NCBI GenBank assembly: GCA_031278935.1 | Contig: JAITJK010000196.1 | Location: 1 to 21,846, forward strand | Direction: 5' to 3' | Origin: Spirochaetaceae bacterium | GTDB taxonomy: Bacteria; Spirochaetota; Spirochaetia; Treponematales; Breznakiellaceae | DNA length: 21,846 bases | Part shown: in pieces, positions 15,086 through 21,846 of the stretch | How positions within the stretch are numbered: the first letter of the stretch is position 1 | How the letters are laid out: each line of letters begins with the position of its first letter | The notes under the pieces: generated by a model | What the model was told of the DNA's origin: nothing | What the model saw: only the letters and a program-made list of their open reading frames with translations | Database searches by the model: none | Translations under genes and position numbers: made by a program

Positions 15086-15095
15086 ATCGCGGAAT

Positions 15096-16193
15096 TTAAA
15101 CCCGCTGGCAGGTGGTGGGTTCGAGGATTAGGGCGCCCGGGAAGGTGATGCAGGCGGCGGGTTTGCCGGGATCGGCTATGCGGTCCAGCATCAGGGACAG
15201 GGCGGTTTTGGCTATAGCCTCTAGAGGTTGCTCCACGCTGGTAACGGCCCGGACAAAAGGCATGGCCTTGCAGAGATAATCAAAACCCGCCACTGCAAGG
15301 TCCCCAGGAACCTCAAGACCCAGCTTTTCCAAAGCGTTGATCACCCTGATTGCGGTAATATCGTTTGAACAGATAAGGGCGTCCGGTTTTTTCGACTGGA
15401 TGAATTGGGAAAAGCCCTCGGTATTGCCGGCGTCGTACTCCATAAGCGGCTCAGGCTGTAAGCCGTGGGCGAAAAGGGCGGCGTTATAGCCGATGAGCCT
15501 GAGCTTGATCGTATGCCGGGAGTGAGGCGGCGCAAGGAAAAAAATACGCTTGAACCCTTGGGCGATACTATGTTCCGCCAACAGATAGGATGCATGGATA
15601 TGATCCATCGAAACCAGATCGAACTGGTTGAAAACTGGGTAGGCCTGTATGTTTGAATCGATCAGTACAATCGGTATACCCGCCCCGGAAATGACTGCGG
15701 CAATTTCCTGGTTAATCACATCCGCTTTTGTATGGTATTCAAAGGGCGAAAAAAATAAGCCCGCGATACGCTGGGCAATGTACTGCTTGCATATCTGCTG
15801 TATATCCTGGTTTAAACGCTCCGATTTAGGCGAAATATAGCCGCCCCAGACCAGGGAATCGCCCCGCTCCGAGGTATATCGAGCCAAAAGGTTGCATACG
15901 GGATCGGAAAAATGCCCCGCCCCCAGGTTAGGAAAAATAATAGCAAACAAGTTGCCCCGGTCCGCCCGCACCGGGGCAAGGGAAGCCGCAGTGATGTAGG
16001 CCCCGGAACCACGCACCGTCGTAACCATGCCGGCCTGCTTCAAAGCGTCCATGGCTTTACGCAAGGTAGGCCGGGAACAATCGTAGTGTTTTGACAAGGC
16101 CTCCTCGGTGGGCAAGGCCGTTTTCCCGGCCATATCGCCCTGGGTTATCCGGATTACAAGGTCGTGATAGATAGCCTGGGATTTGGAATCCAT
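15096..16193 (-). CDS. GntR-HTH / LacI-type sugar-responsive transcription regulator
   Basis: A 365-residue regulator with the AraR-like chimeric layout: an N-terminal GntR winged helix-turn-helix (residues about 5-68, ALPTEEALSKHYDCSRPTLR and VRGSGAYI) joined to a LacI/periplasmic-binding-type sensor (about 80-360). The sensor has GLFFSPFEY, IPIVLIDSN, GFKRIFFLAPPHSRH, DALICSNDITAIRVINALE, LAVAGFDY and TSVEQP, all typical landmarks. It would bind DNA as a dimer and be released by a sugar or derivative. The frame is open for 55 codons upstream, but that extension is AT-rich, Phe/Ile-rich sequence overlapping the operator region, so the ATG at 16193 before MDSKSQAIYHDL is chosen; its ribosome binding site is weak. 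It is divergent from the sugar operon, and is its likely local regulator. Confidence 0.92.
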   Translation of the reverse strand: MDSKSQAIYHDLVIRITQGDMAGKTALPTEEALSKHYDCSRPTLRKAMDALKQAGMVTTVRGSGAYITAASLAPVRADRGNLFAIIFPNLGAGHFSDPVCNLLARYTSERGDSLVWGGYISPKSERLNQDIQQICKQYIAQRIAGLFFSPFEYHTKADVINQEIAAVISGAGIPIVLIDSNIQAYPVFNQFDLVSMDHIHASYLLAEHSIAQGFKRIFFLAPPHSRHTIKLRLIGYNAALFAHGLQPEPLMEYDAGNTEGFSQFIQSKKPDALICSNDITAIRVINALEKLGLEVPGDLAVAGFDYLCKAMPFVRAVTSVEQPLEAIAKTALSLMLDRIADPGKPAACITFPGALILEPTTCQRV

Positions 16194-16259
16194 AATGTCC
16201 CATACTAGCCCCTTTTTATTCCTTTGTAAATGATTCACTCGAATTTTGCCTGGGGTAAA

Positions 16260-16272
16260 TACAAAATTTGTA
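16260..16272. promoter_or_regulatory. Operator candidate O1 for the sugar regulator
   Basis: TACAAA A TTTGTA is a perfect 6+1+6 palindrome in the AT-rich divergent region. Its half-site (ACAAA/TTTGT) is the same word as in the second palindrome, whose centre is about 29.5 bases away, close to three helical turns. Confidence 0.5.
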
Positions 16273-16288
16273 AAAAAATTGATAAAAA

Positions 16289-16302
16289 ATTTGTTGACAA
16301 AT
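16289..16302. promoter_or_regulatory. Operator candidate O2 overlapping the -35 box
   Basis: ATTTGT TG ACAAAT is a perfect 6+2+6 palindrome that contains most of the TTGACA -35 box (16294-16299). It resembles the ATTTGTAC-type operator known for Bacillus AraR, a regulator of the same architecture as the neighbouring gene product. Occupancy would block RNA polymerase. Confidence 0.6.
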
Positions 16303-16322
16303 ATTTTTATAAACAATAAAAT
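16294..16322 (+). promoter_or_regulatory. Promoter of the sugar-uptake operon
   Basis: Perfect TTGACA (16294-16299), 17-base spacer, TAAAAT (16317-16322). Transcription would start near 16329, with a leader of about 20 bases carrying the AAGGAAAAA ribosome binding site of the ATPase gene. Confidence 0.75.
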
Positions 16323-16349
16323 TAAGATCAAGATAAGGAAAAAGCACGT

Positions 16350-17855
16350 ATGAGGCAACAGACAATTTTTGAGTGTACAGGCATTTGCAAGACCTTTGGG
16401 GGCACTAAGGCGCTTAAGGACGTGCGCCTGGCGGTCAAGCAGGGGGAAGTACAGGCATTGCTGGGTGAGAACGGCGCGGGAAAGTCAACCCTGATGAAAT
16501 GCGTGATCGGGCTGCACAAACCCGATGCAGGCAATATGTTTTTTGAAGGTATGCCTTATGCGGTCCGCGGACCTGCGGAGGCCATACAGGCAGGCATATC
16601 CATGATACACCAGGAACTTAACCCTTTGCCCCATTTAAGCATCGCCGAAACAATCTTTCTGAACAGAGAGGATACTTACGGCAACATACCGCTGCTGAAC
16701 AAAAGGGAAACCAACCGCAAGGCCCAGGCGATTCTGGACAGCTTCAATTTTAAAGGTAAAGCCACGATGCTGATGGAGGAACTTAACCTTGCCCAGGTAC
16801 AGATGATCGAGATCATCCGCGCCGTATCCTGCAAGGCCCGGCTCATCATCATGGACGAACCGACTAGCTCCCTGGACAGTGCGGAGACCAAGCGGCTTTT
16901 CGCCACCATCCGTAACCTTAAAGCGGAGGGAGCGTCCATTATTTATATATCCCACCGTATGGAAGAGCTGTTCGAGATTTGCGACCGGGTGTCGATCTTC
17001 CGGGATGGTACGTATATTGACACCTGGGAGATAAAAAACGCATCAAAAGACGAGCTTATTGCAAAAATGGCAGGCCGTACGGTCAAGCAGGTGTTTCCCA
17101 AAGTGGAGTGCCCCATAGGGGAACCGGTCTTAAAGGTTGAGGGCTTAAGCGGGAAGGGCTTTAGGGACATAGGCTTTGAGGTTCACTCAGGCGAGATTCT
17201 TGGTTTTTCAGGTCTTGTGGGGTCCGGCAGGAGTGAAACTATGCGGGCGATCTTCGGCATGGATCCAATTACGGACGGCAGGGTGTATTTAAACGGAACT
17301 TGCTTAGGGATAAAAAATCCCCGGGACGCCATCAAACACGGGATTTGTATGGTCAACGAGGATCGCAAGAATTTCGGCCTGTGCCTCGGGCGCTCGTTGC
17401 GGGAGAATATATCCTTGCCCAACCTGCCTGAACGGCACCAGAAACTCATCATTAATAAGAAGCAAGAAGCGCGCGAAACCGGCGAAGCCGCCAAAACCTT
17501 GGAGGTAAAAATGGCGAGCCTCGAAGTGGAGGCCTACGCCCTTTCCGGGGGCAACCAGCAAAAGGTCGTCCTGGCCAAATGGGTGATGGCGCAACCCCAG
17601 GTGCTTATCCTGGATGAACCGACCCGGGGGGTGGATGTGGGGGCGAAATCGGAAATCCACCGCCGCATGTGCCAATTCGCCGCCCAAGGACTTGCGATCA
17701 TCATGGTGTCTTCGGAACTGCCCGAAGTCATGGGCATGAGCGACCGGATTATCATCTTCCATGAAGGCCGTATAAACGGCGTGGTTACCCGGCAAGACAT
17801 CCTGAGCGGCAAGGAAACGGAAAAAACCATTCTGGCTAAAGAATTTGGCCAATAA
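16350..17855 (+). CDS. Ribose-type (CUT2) sugar ABC transporter, fused double ATPase
   Basis: A 501-residue protein with two ABC domains in one chain, the size and layout of RbsA/MglA/AraG. The first half has Walker A GENGAGKST (about residue 40), IHQELNPLPHLSIAETIFLN, the degenerate signature LNLAQVQMIEIIRA and Walker B LIIMDEPTSSLD. The second half has a degenerate Walker A (SGLVGSGRSETMRAIFG), EDRKNFGLCLGRSLRENI, a full signature LSGGNQQKVVLAKW and LILDEPTRGVDVGAKSEI. This asymmetry is normal for the family. It energises import of a sugar or polyol through the membrane partner encoded 14 bases downstream. It is the first gene behind the palindrome-covered promoter. The sequence does not tell the substrate. 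Confidence 0.95.
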   Translation: MRQQTIFECTGICKTFGGTKALKDVRLAVKQGEVQALLGENGAGKSTLMKCVIGLHKPDAGNMFFEGMPYAVRGPAEAIQAGISMIHQELNPLPHLSIAETIFLNREDTYGNIPLLNKRETNRKAQAILDSFNFKGKATMLMEELNLAQVQMIEIIRAVSCKARLIIMDEPTSSLDSAETKRLFATIRNLKAEGASIIYISHRMEELFEICDRVSIFRDGTYIDTWEIKNASKDELIAKMAGRTVKQVFPKVECPIGEPVLKVEGLSGKGFRDIGFEVHSGEILGFSGLVGSGRSETMRAIFGMDPITDGRVYLNGTCLGIKNPRDAIKHGICMVNEDRKNFGLCLGRSLRENISLPNLPERHQKLIINKKQEARETGEAAKTLEVKMASLEVEAYALSGGNQQKVVLAKWVMAQPQVLILDEPTRGVDVGAKSEIHRRMCQFAAQGLAIIMVSSELPEVMGMSDRIIIFHEGRINGVVTRQDILSGKETEKTILAKEFGQ

Positions 17856-17869
17856 CGTTGGAGGCATAT

Positions 17870-18844
17870 ATGGCGGAAGGACAGAAAAAGATATTGGGTA
17901 TGGATCAAACCGAGATGAGTATTTTTATGCGCCGCTACGGCATTACGCTGGTTATGCTGTTGATGATTGCCGTGCTTTCCCTCGCCAGTCCCGCGTTTAG
18001 GACGCCGGATAATGTACTGAATGTCTTGTTACAGGTTTCTATCAACGGGATTTTGTCTATCGGCATGGTATTTGTCATGATCGCCGGAGGGATCGATATT
18101 TCCATCGGTTCCATGCTGGCCCTTACCAGTTCTGTAGCCGGTATGGTCCTTTTAAAAACCGGCAGTATTCCCCTGGCCCTTGGGGTATCCATCGCCGCCA
18201 CCACAGTTGCCGGTTGTATGAACGGTCTGTTAGTGGCTAAATGCAAGATGTTTCCCTTTGTAGTTACCCTGGCGACTCAACTGGTGTTCCGCGGCTTTGG
18301 GTACTTTGTGTCCGGCGGCTACGCCCATTCTATCGAGGAGCCGGCTTTCAAAGTAATCGGTACCGGGCGGTTTTTTGATGTGATTCCCTATCCAGTGATC
18401 CTATTTTTTCTGGTGGTCCTTGCGGCGTATATCCTGTTGCATTGGACAAAAACCGGACGGTATGTGTACGCAGTGGGCGGCAATATAAACGCGGCCACCG
18501 CTTCGGGGGTTAATGTTTCAAAAACCTTGATCCTCACCTATGTGTTATCCGGTATATGCTGTGGCATCGCGGGCATCATTATGACCAGCCGCATAAACGC
18601 CTCCCAGCCTAACATCGGCATCGGCTACGAAACGGACGCGATAGCGGCCTGCGTCATCGGGGGCGCATCCTTTGCCGGCGGACTGGGCACCATACCAGGA
18701 ACCGTGGTGGGCATCATCATTATCGGGCTTATCTACAACGGTATGAATCTCTTAGGCGTCAGTTCCTACTGGCAGACCATGATGAAAGGACTTTTGATCG
18801 TCGCTGCGGTCATGCTTGACCTTTTGCTGCACAAGAAAAAATAA
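17870..18844 (+). CDS. Ribose-type (CUT2) sugar ABC transporter permease
   Basis: A 324-residue RbsC-like membrane protein with about eight to ten hydrophobic segments starting near residue 20 (ITLVMLLMIAVLSLASPAF). The family block GMVFVMIAGGIDISIGSMLA is complete, and NAATASGVNVSKTLILTYVL and CVIGGASFAGGLGTIPGTVVG match the cytoplasmic coupling and C-terminal motifs. It forms the channel used by the preceding ATPase and following binding protein. A TTG at 17858 is in frame, but GGAGG five bases before the ATG at 17870 decides the start. A pair of hairpins follows the stop codon. Confidence 0.95.
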   Translation: MAEGQKKILGMDQTEMSIFMRRYGITLVMLLMIAVLSLASPAFRTPDNVLNVLLQVSINGILSIGMVFVMIAGGIDISIGSMLALTSSVAGMVLLKTGSIPLALGVSIAATTVAGCMNGLLVAKCKMFPFVVTLATQLVFRGFGYFVSGGYAHSIEEPAFKVIGTGRFFDVIPYPVILFFLVVLAAYILLHWTKTGRYVYAVGGNINAATASGVNVSKTLILTYVLSGICCGIAGIIMTSRINASQPNIGIGYETDAIAACVIGGASFAGGLGTIPGTVVGIIIIGLIYNGMNLLGVSSYWQTMMKGLLIVAAVMLDLLLHKKK

Positions 18845-18882
18845 GCGGTAAGGCGTATACCGCTGCCGGTATGGGGCAGCGG
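18845..18882 (+). other. Two overlapping, mutually exclusive hairpins between permease and binding-protein genes
   Basis: Hairpin one: GCGGTA (18845-18850) pairs with TACCGC (18858-18863). Hairpin two: CCGCTGCC (18860-18867) pairs with GGCAGCGG (18875-18882), 8 bp with a 7-base loop. They share 18860-18863, so only one can form fully at a time. No T-run follows at once, so this looks like an mRNA-stabilising or processing site upstream of the binding-protein gene rather than a terminator; it starts right after the permease stop. Confidence 0.55.
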
Positions 18883-18922
18883 ACATTATAGCAGGCATTT
18901 TTGTTTTTATGGAGGAATAGTA

Positions 18923-19861
18923 ATGAAGAAACTGTTTGTTTTGATTGCGGCGGCGGCCCTGATCCTTTTAATTTCGGGGTGTCAAAAAAAGTCCACAGGG
19001 CCGGTCATCGGGTATATCTGTAAAAATACCACCGACACCTTCGCTATTGGCTATAACAACGCGGCCCGGGCGAAACTGGAGGAACTTAAAAAAGACGGGG
19101 TTATCGCCAATTACTTTTTCTATGACGGTCAAAGCGATCCGGTTGTCCAGATCTCGGTAATGGATACGGCGGTAAGTCAGGGCTGCACCTATATCGTCTT
19201 TCTACCGGCAGAGGCTGCGGGAAGCGCGCCGGTTCTCGATAAGGCCAAGGAAAAGAACATTCCTGTGGTAGTAGTCAACTCCCGAACCACCAACACGGAC
19301 GCTCTTGCGGCGGCTTATGTCGGATCCGACGATGTGCAGGCCGGGGAAATGATGGCCAACTTTGTCCTTGAGCAGATTCCCCAGGGCGGCGGCTTTGGCC
19401 ATATCCAGGGACCTATCGGCAATTCCGCCCAGATTGAACGGGGACAGGGTATTCACAACATCATGGACAAGGCGGCTGCCTGGACCATGCTGGACGAACA
19501 GCCCGGCAACTGGCTTGGCGAGATAGCAACCCGTTTTGCCGAGGACTGGCGGACTAAGTATGGTTCGGGTCTCAACGCGATTATTTGCGACAATGACGAT
19601 ATGTCATCCGCCGCCCAGAACGTGATGAACGCGGCGGGTAGAAGGGACATTATCTGTATCGGTGTAGACGGCAATCCCGGCCCCTTGTCCATGATTAAAT
19701 CCGGAGATCTGAAAGCGACCATTTATCAGGACGGCATTGGGCAAGTATCCAAAGGCATTGATCTTGTTGTGGATCTTATCAACGGTAAATCTGTGCCTAA
19801 AGAATCATGGGTTGATTTTGTGCTTATCACAAAAGACAACGTTGATCAGTATCTGCATTAA
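18923..19861 (+). CDS. Sugar-binding lipoprotein of the ABC transporter
   Basis: A 312-residue RbsB-like (Peripla_BP_4) substrate-binding protein. It starts with MKKLFVLIAAAALILLISGC, a lipoprotein signal with lipobox ISGC, so Cys20 should be lipidated and the protein tethered to a membrane. Two Rossmann-like lobes follow: GPVIGYICKNTTDTFAIGYN, the QGCTYIVFLPAEA turn, and further on NAIICDNDDMSSAAQNVM, IICIGVDGNPG, KATIYQDGIGQ. These are standard positions of ligand contacts in the family (aromatic/Asn in the first strand, DN and D/Q later). It ends with a short hinge segment, length normal for the family. GGAGGAA upstream fixes the start. It gives the transporter its specificity; the ligand is not deducible here. 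Confidence 0.94.
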   Translation: MKKLFVLIAAAALILLISGCQKKSTGPVIGYICKNTTDTFAIGYNNAARAKLEELKKDGVIANYFFYDGQSDPVVQISVMDTAVSQGCTYIVFLPAEAAGSAPVLDKAKEKNIPVVVVNSRTTNTDALAAAYVGSDDVQAGEMMANFVLEQIPQGGGFGHIQGPIGNSAQIERGQGIHNIMDKAAAWTMLDEQPGNWLGEIATRFAEDWRTKYGSGLNAIICDNDDMSSAAQNVMNAAGRRDIICIGVDGNPGPLSMIKSGDLKATIYQDGIGQVSKGIDLVVDLINGKSVPKESWVDFVLITKDNVDQYLH

Positions 19862-19873
19862 ACGGTGCACCCA

Positions 19874-19902
19874 GGGGATGCCGCCGTAAAACCGGCATCC
19901 CC
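19874..19902 (+). other. Intercistronic hairpin between binding-protein and dehydrogenase genes
   Basis: GGGGATGCCG (19874-19883) pairs with CGGCATCCCC (19893-19902) across a 9-base loop, 10 perfect base pairs. It is followed by CCTTGCGCC, not by a T-run, so it may act as a 3' stabiliser of the binding-protein mRNA or an attenuation point before the catabolic genes. Confidence 0.6.
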
Positions 19903-19934
19903 CCTTGCGCCAGGGATGATGAAAGGAGGTGTAT

Positions 19935-20702
19935 ATGCGTTATCTTGATGAAATTTTCGGACTTTCCGGCAAACTTGCCCTGGTTACCGGCGGGGGCCGG
20001 GGAATCGGGCAGGTTGTGGCGCTGGGACTGGCAAGAGCCGGCGCGGAAGTAGCGATTGTTTCGCGAAGCGGCGCGGAGCAAACCGTGAAGTTGATAGAAC
20101 AGGCGGGAGGCACGGCGTACAGCCTTATCGCGGACGTAACCCAAGAGGCGCAGGTAGATGCAGCGATGGCGGAAATTATTAAGCGCTCAGGATCGCTGGA
20201 TATTGTTTTTAACAATGCCGGCGTCTGTATCCATAAAGATACGCTTGACGCGAGTATTGCTGAATGGCGGGAGGTACTGGACAGCAACCTTACGGGTGAA
20301 TACATCGTGGCCCGTGCCGCAGGCAGAATTATGATTAAAAAAAACATTAAAGGCAGCATCATCAATATGGCCTCCATGTCGGGCCGTATCGTGAATATAC
20401 CCCAATGGCAGGCTTCATACAACGCATCAAAGGCCGGCGTTATCCACATGACCCGTTCCTTGGCCATAGAGTGGGCGCCTCAGGGTATACGGGTGAACAG
20501 TCTTTCTCCTGGGTATATTGCCACGCCCATGAGCGTCGATACGCCCAAAGCCTTAAAGGATGCATGGACGCCGCTCATGCCGATGCGCCGCATGGGTACG
20601 CCGGAAGAACTTATCCCGGCGGTACTATACCTTGCCTCTTCCGCGTCGGCCTATACCAGCGGCAGCGATATCCTGGTGGACGGCGGATATACCTGCTTGT
20701 AG
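19935..20702 (+). CDS. Short-chain dehydrogenase/reductase, polyol or sugar type
   Basis: A 255-residue classical SDR, an NAD(P)-dependent oxidoreductase. The cofactor motif TGGGRGIG is near residue 20, NNAGV near 93, and the catalytic Ser, Tyr and Lys are present in ASMSGRIVNIPQWQASYNASK. The PGYIATPM and LYLASSASAYTSGSDILVDGG segments close the fold. A strong AAAGGAGG five bases before the ATG fixes the start; an in-frame GTG two codons earlier overlaps that site. Position after a sugar transporter and before a ketose-type kinase points to oxidation of an imported polyol to a ketose, or reduction in the other direction. Relatives act on arabitol, gluconate, sorbitol or xylitol, and motifs alone do not separate them. 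Confidence 0.93.
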   Translation: MRYLDEIFGLSGKLALVTGGGRGIGQVVALGLARAGAEVAIVSRSGAEQTVKLIEQAGGTAYSLIADVTQEAQVDAAMAEIIKRSGSLDIVFNNAGVCIHKDTLDASIAEWREVLDSNLTGEYIVARAAGRIMIKKNIKGSIINMASMSGRIVNIPQWQASYNASKAGVIHMTRSLAIEWAPQGIRVNSLSPGYIATPMSVDTPKALKDAWTPLMPMRRMGTPEELIPAVLYLASSASAYTSGSDILVDGGYTCL

Positions 20703-20716
20703 ACCGGTGCGGACAC

Positions 20717-20732
20717 GGGGCATTGAAGCCCC
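20717..20732 (+). other. Small intercistronic hairpin between dehydrogenase and kinase genes
   Basis: GGGGC (20717-20721) and GCCCC (20728-20732) pair around ATTGAA. It is the third and weakest hairpin in the gaps of this operon. Confidence 0.35.
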
Positions 20733-20761
20733 TTAGGAATTCAGGTAAGGTGAAGATTGCC

Positions 20762-21846
20762 ATGGGCGGGTATGCGGCGGGGATAGATATAGGTACGACG
20801 AATCTGGAACTCATCTTGTTGGACTTGGAACATATCCAGGTAGTGGAACGGCTTTCCGCGCCCGTGCGCCGCATCCCCAGTCCTAACCCCTACGCCTATG
20901 AACAGGATGCGGCGGGCATAGTTGCTTCAGTAAAGGAACTGTTACGCCGGGTAAAAGAACCGCTGTCTTCTGTGGGCATTACCGGCCAGGTTCACGGTAT
21001 GGTGTATACCGATGAAGCCCTGCGACCCCTGTCTCCGCTCTACAACTGGCTCGACCGCCGCGGGGTGGAACCCTGGAATAACCGCACTCCCCAGGAGGTC
21101 TTGGAAGCAAAGACCGGGTTCCGTCTCGCCCCCGGGGTGGGCCTGCTTACCCATTACGCAAACCGTCTTTTCGGCAGGGTTCCCGCAGGCGCCCGGCGGC
21201 TTATGGGCATAACCGAACTGGTGGCGGGCAGTCTCACCGGTGCGCCTCTTTCCATGACCGACGACAGTATCCTGGCGAGTTTTGGCGCTTGCGAGTGCGA
21301 CGGCTCCTTGCGGACCGCCCTGATCGAGGAAGTCCTGCCTCCGGACGGCCCGGTCTTCCTGGGGTGCGCTCCCCATGGCACGGTGGCCGGCTGCCTTGCC
21401 CAGGGGGTTTGTGCGGCTGCAGGCGCGGCGGTGGCCTACCCAGTGGGGGATAATCAGGCGGGCTTTTTCGGCGTTATGCCCTATCCCGAAGACGCCTGTC
21501 TCGTGAGCATCGGCACGAGCGGTCAAATATCTTTCTTTTCTCCGGAACCACGGGCTACGTCCCTCATGGAGCTGCGCCCCTATCTGGGGAAAGGGTATCT
21601 GCAAGTCGGGGCTACTCTGGCGGCGGGGAAAAGTTACGAGGCTTTGGGGGGTCTTATACAGGAAATTATTCTTGCTTCAGGCGGCTTTATTGAAGCGGAG
21701 GGGGTGTTTGCGCTGATGGAGCAGGCTGCCAGGGCCGCAGGCGGGAACCCATCCCTGGTTTTTGAAACCACCCTTGCGGGCACCCGGCAGGACGCGGCCA
21801 AGCGTGGTTCTCTCACCGGCATTGGCTTAGACAACCTCACGGTGGG
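20762..21846 (+). CDS. FGGY-family carbohydrate kinase, sedoheptulokinase-like (cut by window edge)
   Basis: The first 361 codons of an FGGY kinase that uses ATP to phosphorylate a sugar or ketose. The N-terminal phosphate loop is AAGIDIGTTNLEL (residues 5-17). The family block VGITGQVHGMVY lies near residue 75, followed by SPLYNWLDRRG, where the WxDxR carries the substrate-contacting Asp/Arg. GDNQAGFFG (about 229) supplies the expected catalytic Asp, and SIGTSGQISF is the second phosphate motif. The SPLYxWxDxR phrase and the loop TDDSILASFGAC look more like sedoheptulokinase than xylulokinase, but this is a judgement by eye. The ATG at 20762 has AAGGTG about nine bases upstream; an in-frame GTG at 20750 is an alternative. 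The C-terminal part is missing. It is the last visible gene of the operon. Confidence 0.9.
   Translation, partial: MGGYAAGIDIGTTNLELILLDLEHIQVVERLSAPVRRIPSPNPYAYEQDAAGIVASVKELLRRVKEPLSSVGITGQVHGMVYTDEALRPLSPLYNWLDRRGVEPWNNRTPQEVLEAKTGFRLAPGVGLLTHYANRLFGRVPAGARRLMGITELVAGSLTGAPLSMTDDSILASFGACECDGSLRTALIEEVLPPDGPVFLGCAPHGTVAGCLAQGVCAAAGAAVAYPVGDNQAGFFGVMPYPEDACLVSIGTSGQISFFSPEPRATSLMELRPYLGKGYLQVGATLAAGKSYEALGGLIQEIILASGGFIEAEGVFALMEQAARAAGGNPSLVFETTLAGTRQDAAKRGSLTGIGLDNLTV

Noticed and set aside
16194..16358. 55-codon N-terminal extension of the GntR-type regulator
   Set aside because: It would place a Phe/Ile/Leu/Lys-rich segment ahead of the helix-turn-helix and cover the divergent promoter and operators; the HTH-proximal ATG gives the normal family length.

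Overview
The window looks like the chromosome of a fairly GC-rich spirochaete, most plausibly a termite-gut-type Treponema. This is inferred from gene content: an archaeal/spirochaetal-type PheRS alpha chain, a TpLRR/BspA-type leucine-rich-repeat protein, a dCache chemoreceptor and a ribose-type ABC sugar operon. No rRNA gene, tRNA gene, insertion sequence, phage gene or CRISPR array was seen.

Layout. At 1-355 the 5' end of recA runs out of the window on the minus strand, with a good promoter. Divergent from it, a compact plus-strand operon (570-3760) encodes a small NfeD/YqiJ-like membrane protein with a C-terminal OB-like region and two different SPFH/flotillin-family proteins. It converges on pheS (3886-5484, minus), and a strong palindromic hairpin lies between them. 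Further minus-strand genes follow: a 682-residue leucine-rich-repeat protein with a higher-order repeat (5639-7687), a possible 68-codon ORF just upstream of it behind a promoter with a palindrome at the predicted start site, yicC (8216-9133) and murC (9130-10614). The last two overlap by ATGA.

On the plus strand there is a methyl-accepting chemotaxis protein (10911-13076) and a small exported protein with an Ala/Pro/Lys tail (13270-13656) that has its own promoter and a textbook terminator. A minus-strand exported PEGA plus FGE/SUMF1-like protein (13754-14860) follows; it lacks the formylglycine-generating cysteines.

From 15096 to the right edge is a carbohydrate-use locus. A GntR-HTH/LacI-sensor regulator (minus) diverges from an operon of fused ribose-type ATPase, permease, substrate-binding lipoprotein, short-chain dehydrogenase and FGGY kinase (cut by the window edge). 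The divergent region is very AT-rich and carries two TTTGT/ACAAA palindromes, one lying on the -35 box of the operon promoter. The simplest reading is uptake of a sugar or polyol, oxidation to a ketose by the dehydrogenase, and phosphorylation by the kinase, all under the local repressor. The substrate cannot be read from sequence; the kinase looks closest to the sedoheptulokinase branch. Each of the three larger gaps in this operon holds a hairpin.

The intergenic DNA is not featureless. A GGGGTCTGACCCC-type palindrome recurs, a GTCCCTTCG word recurs three times outside genes, and a 16-base word is shared by the 3' end of pheS and the sequence just after yicC. These hint at small dispersed repeat elements.
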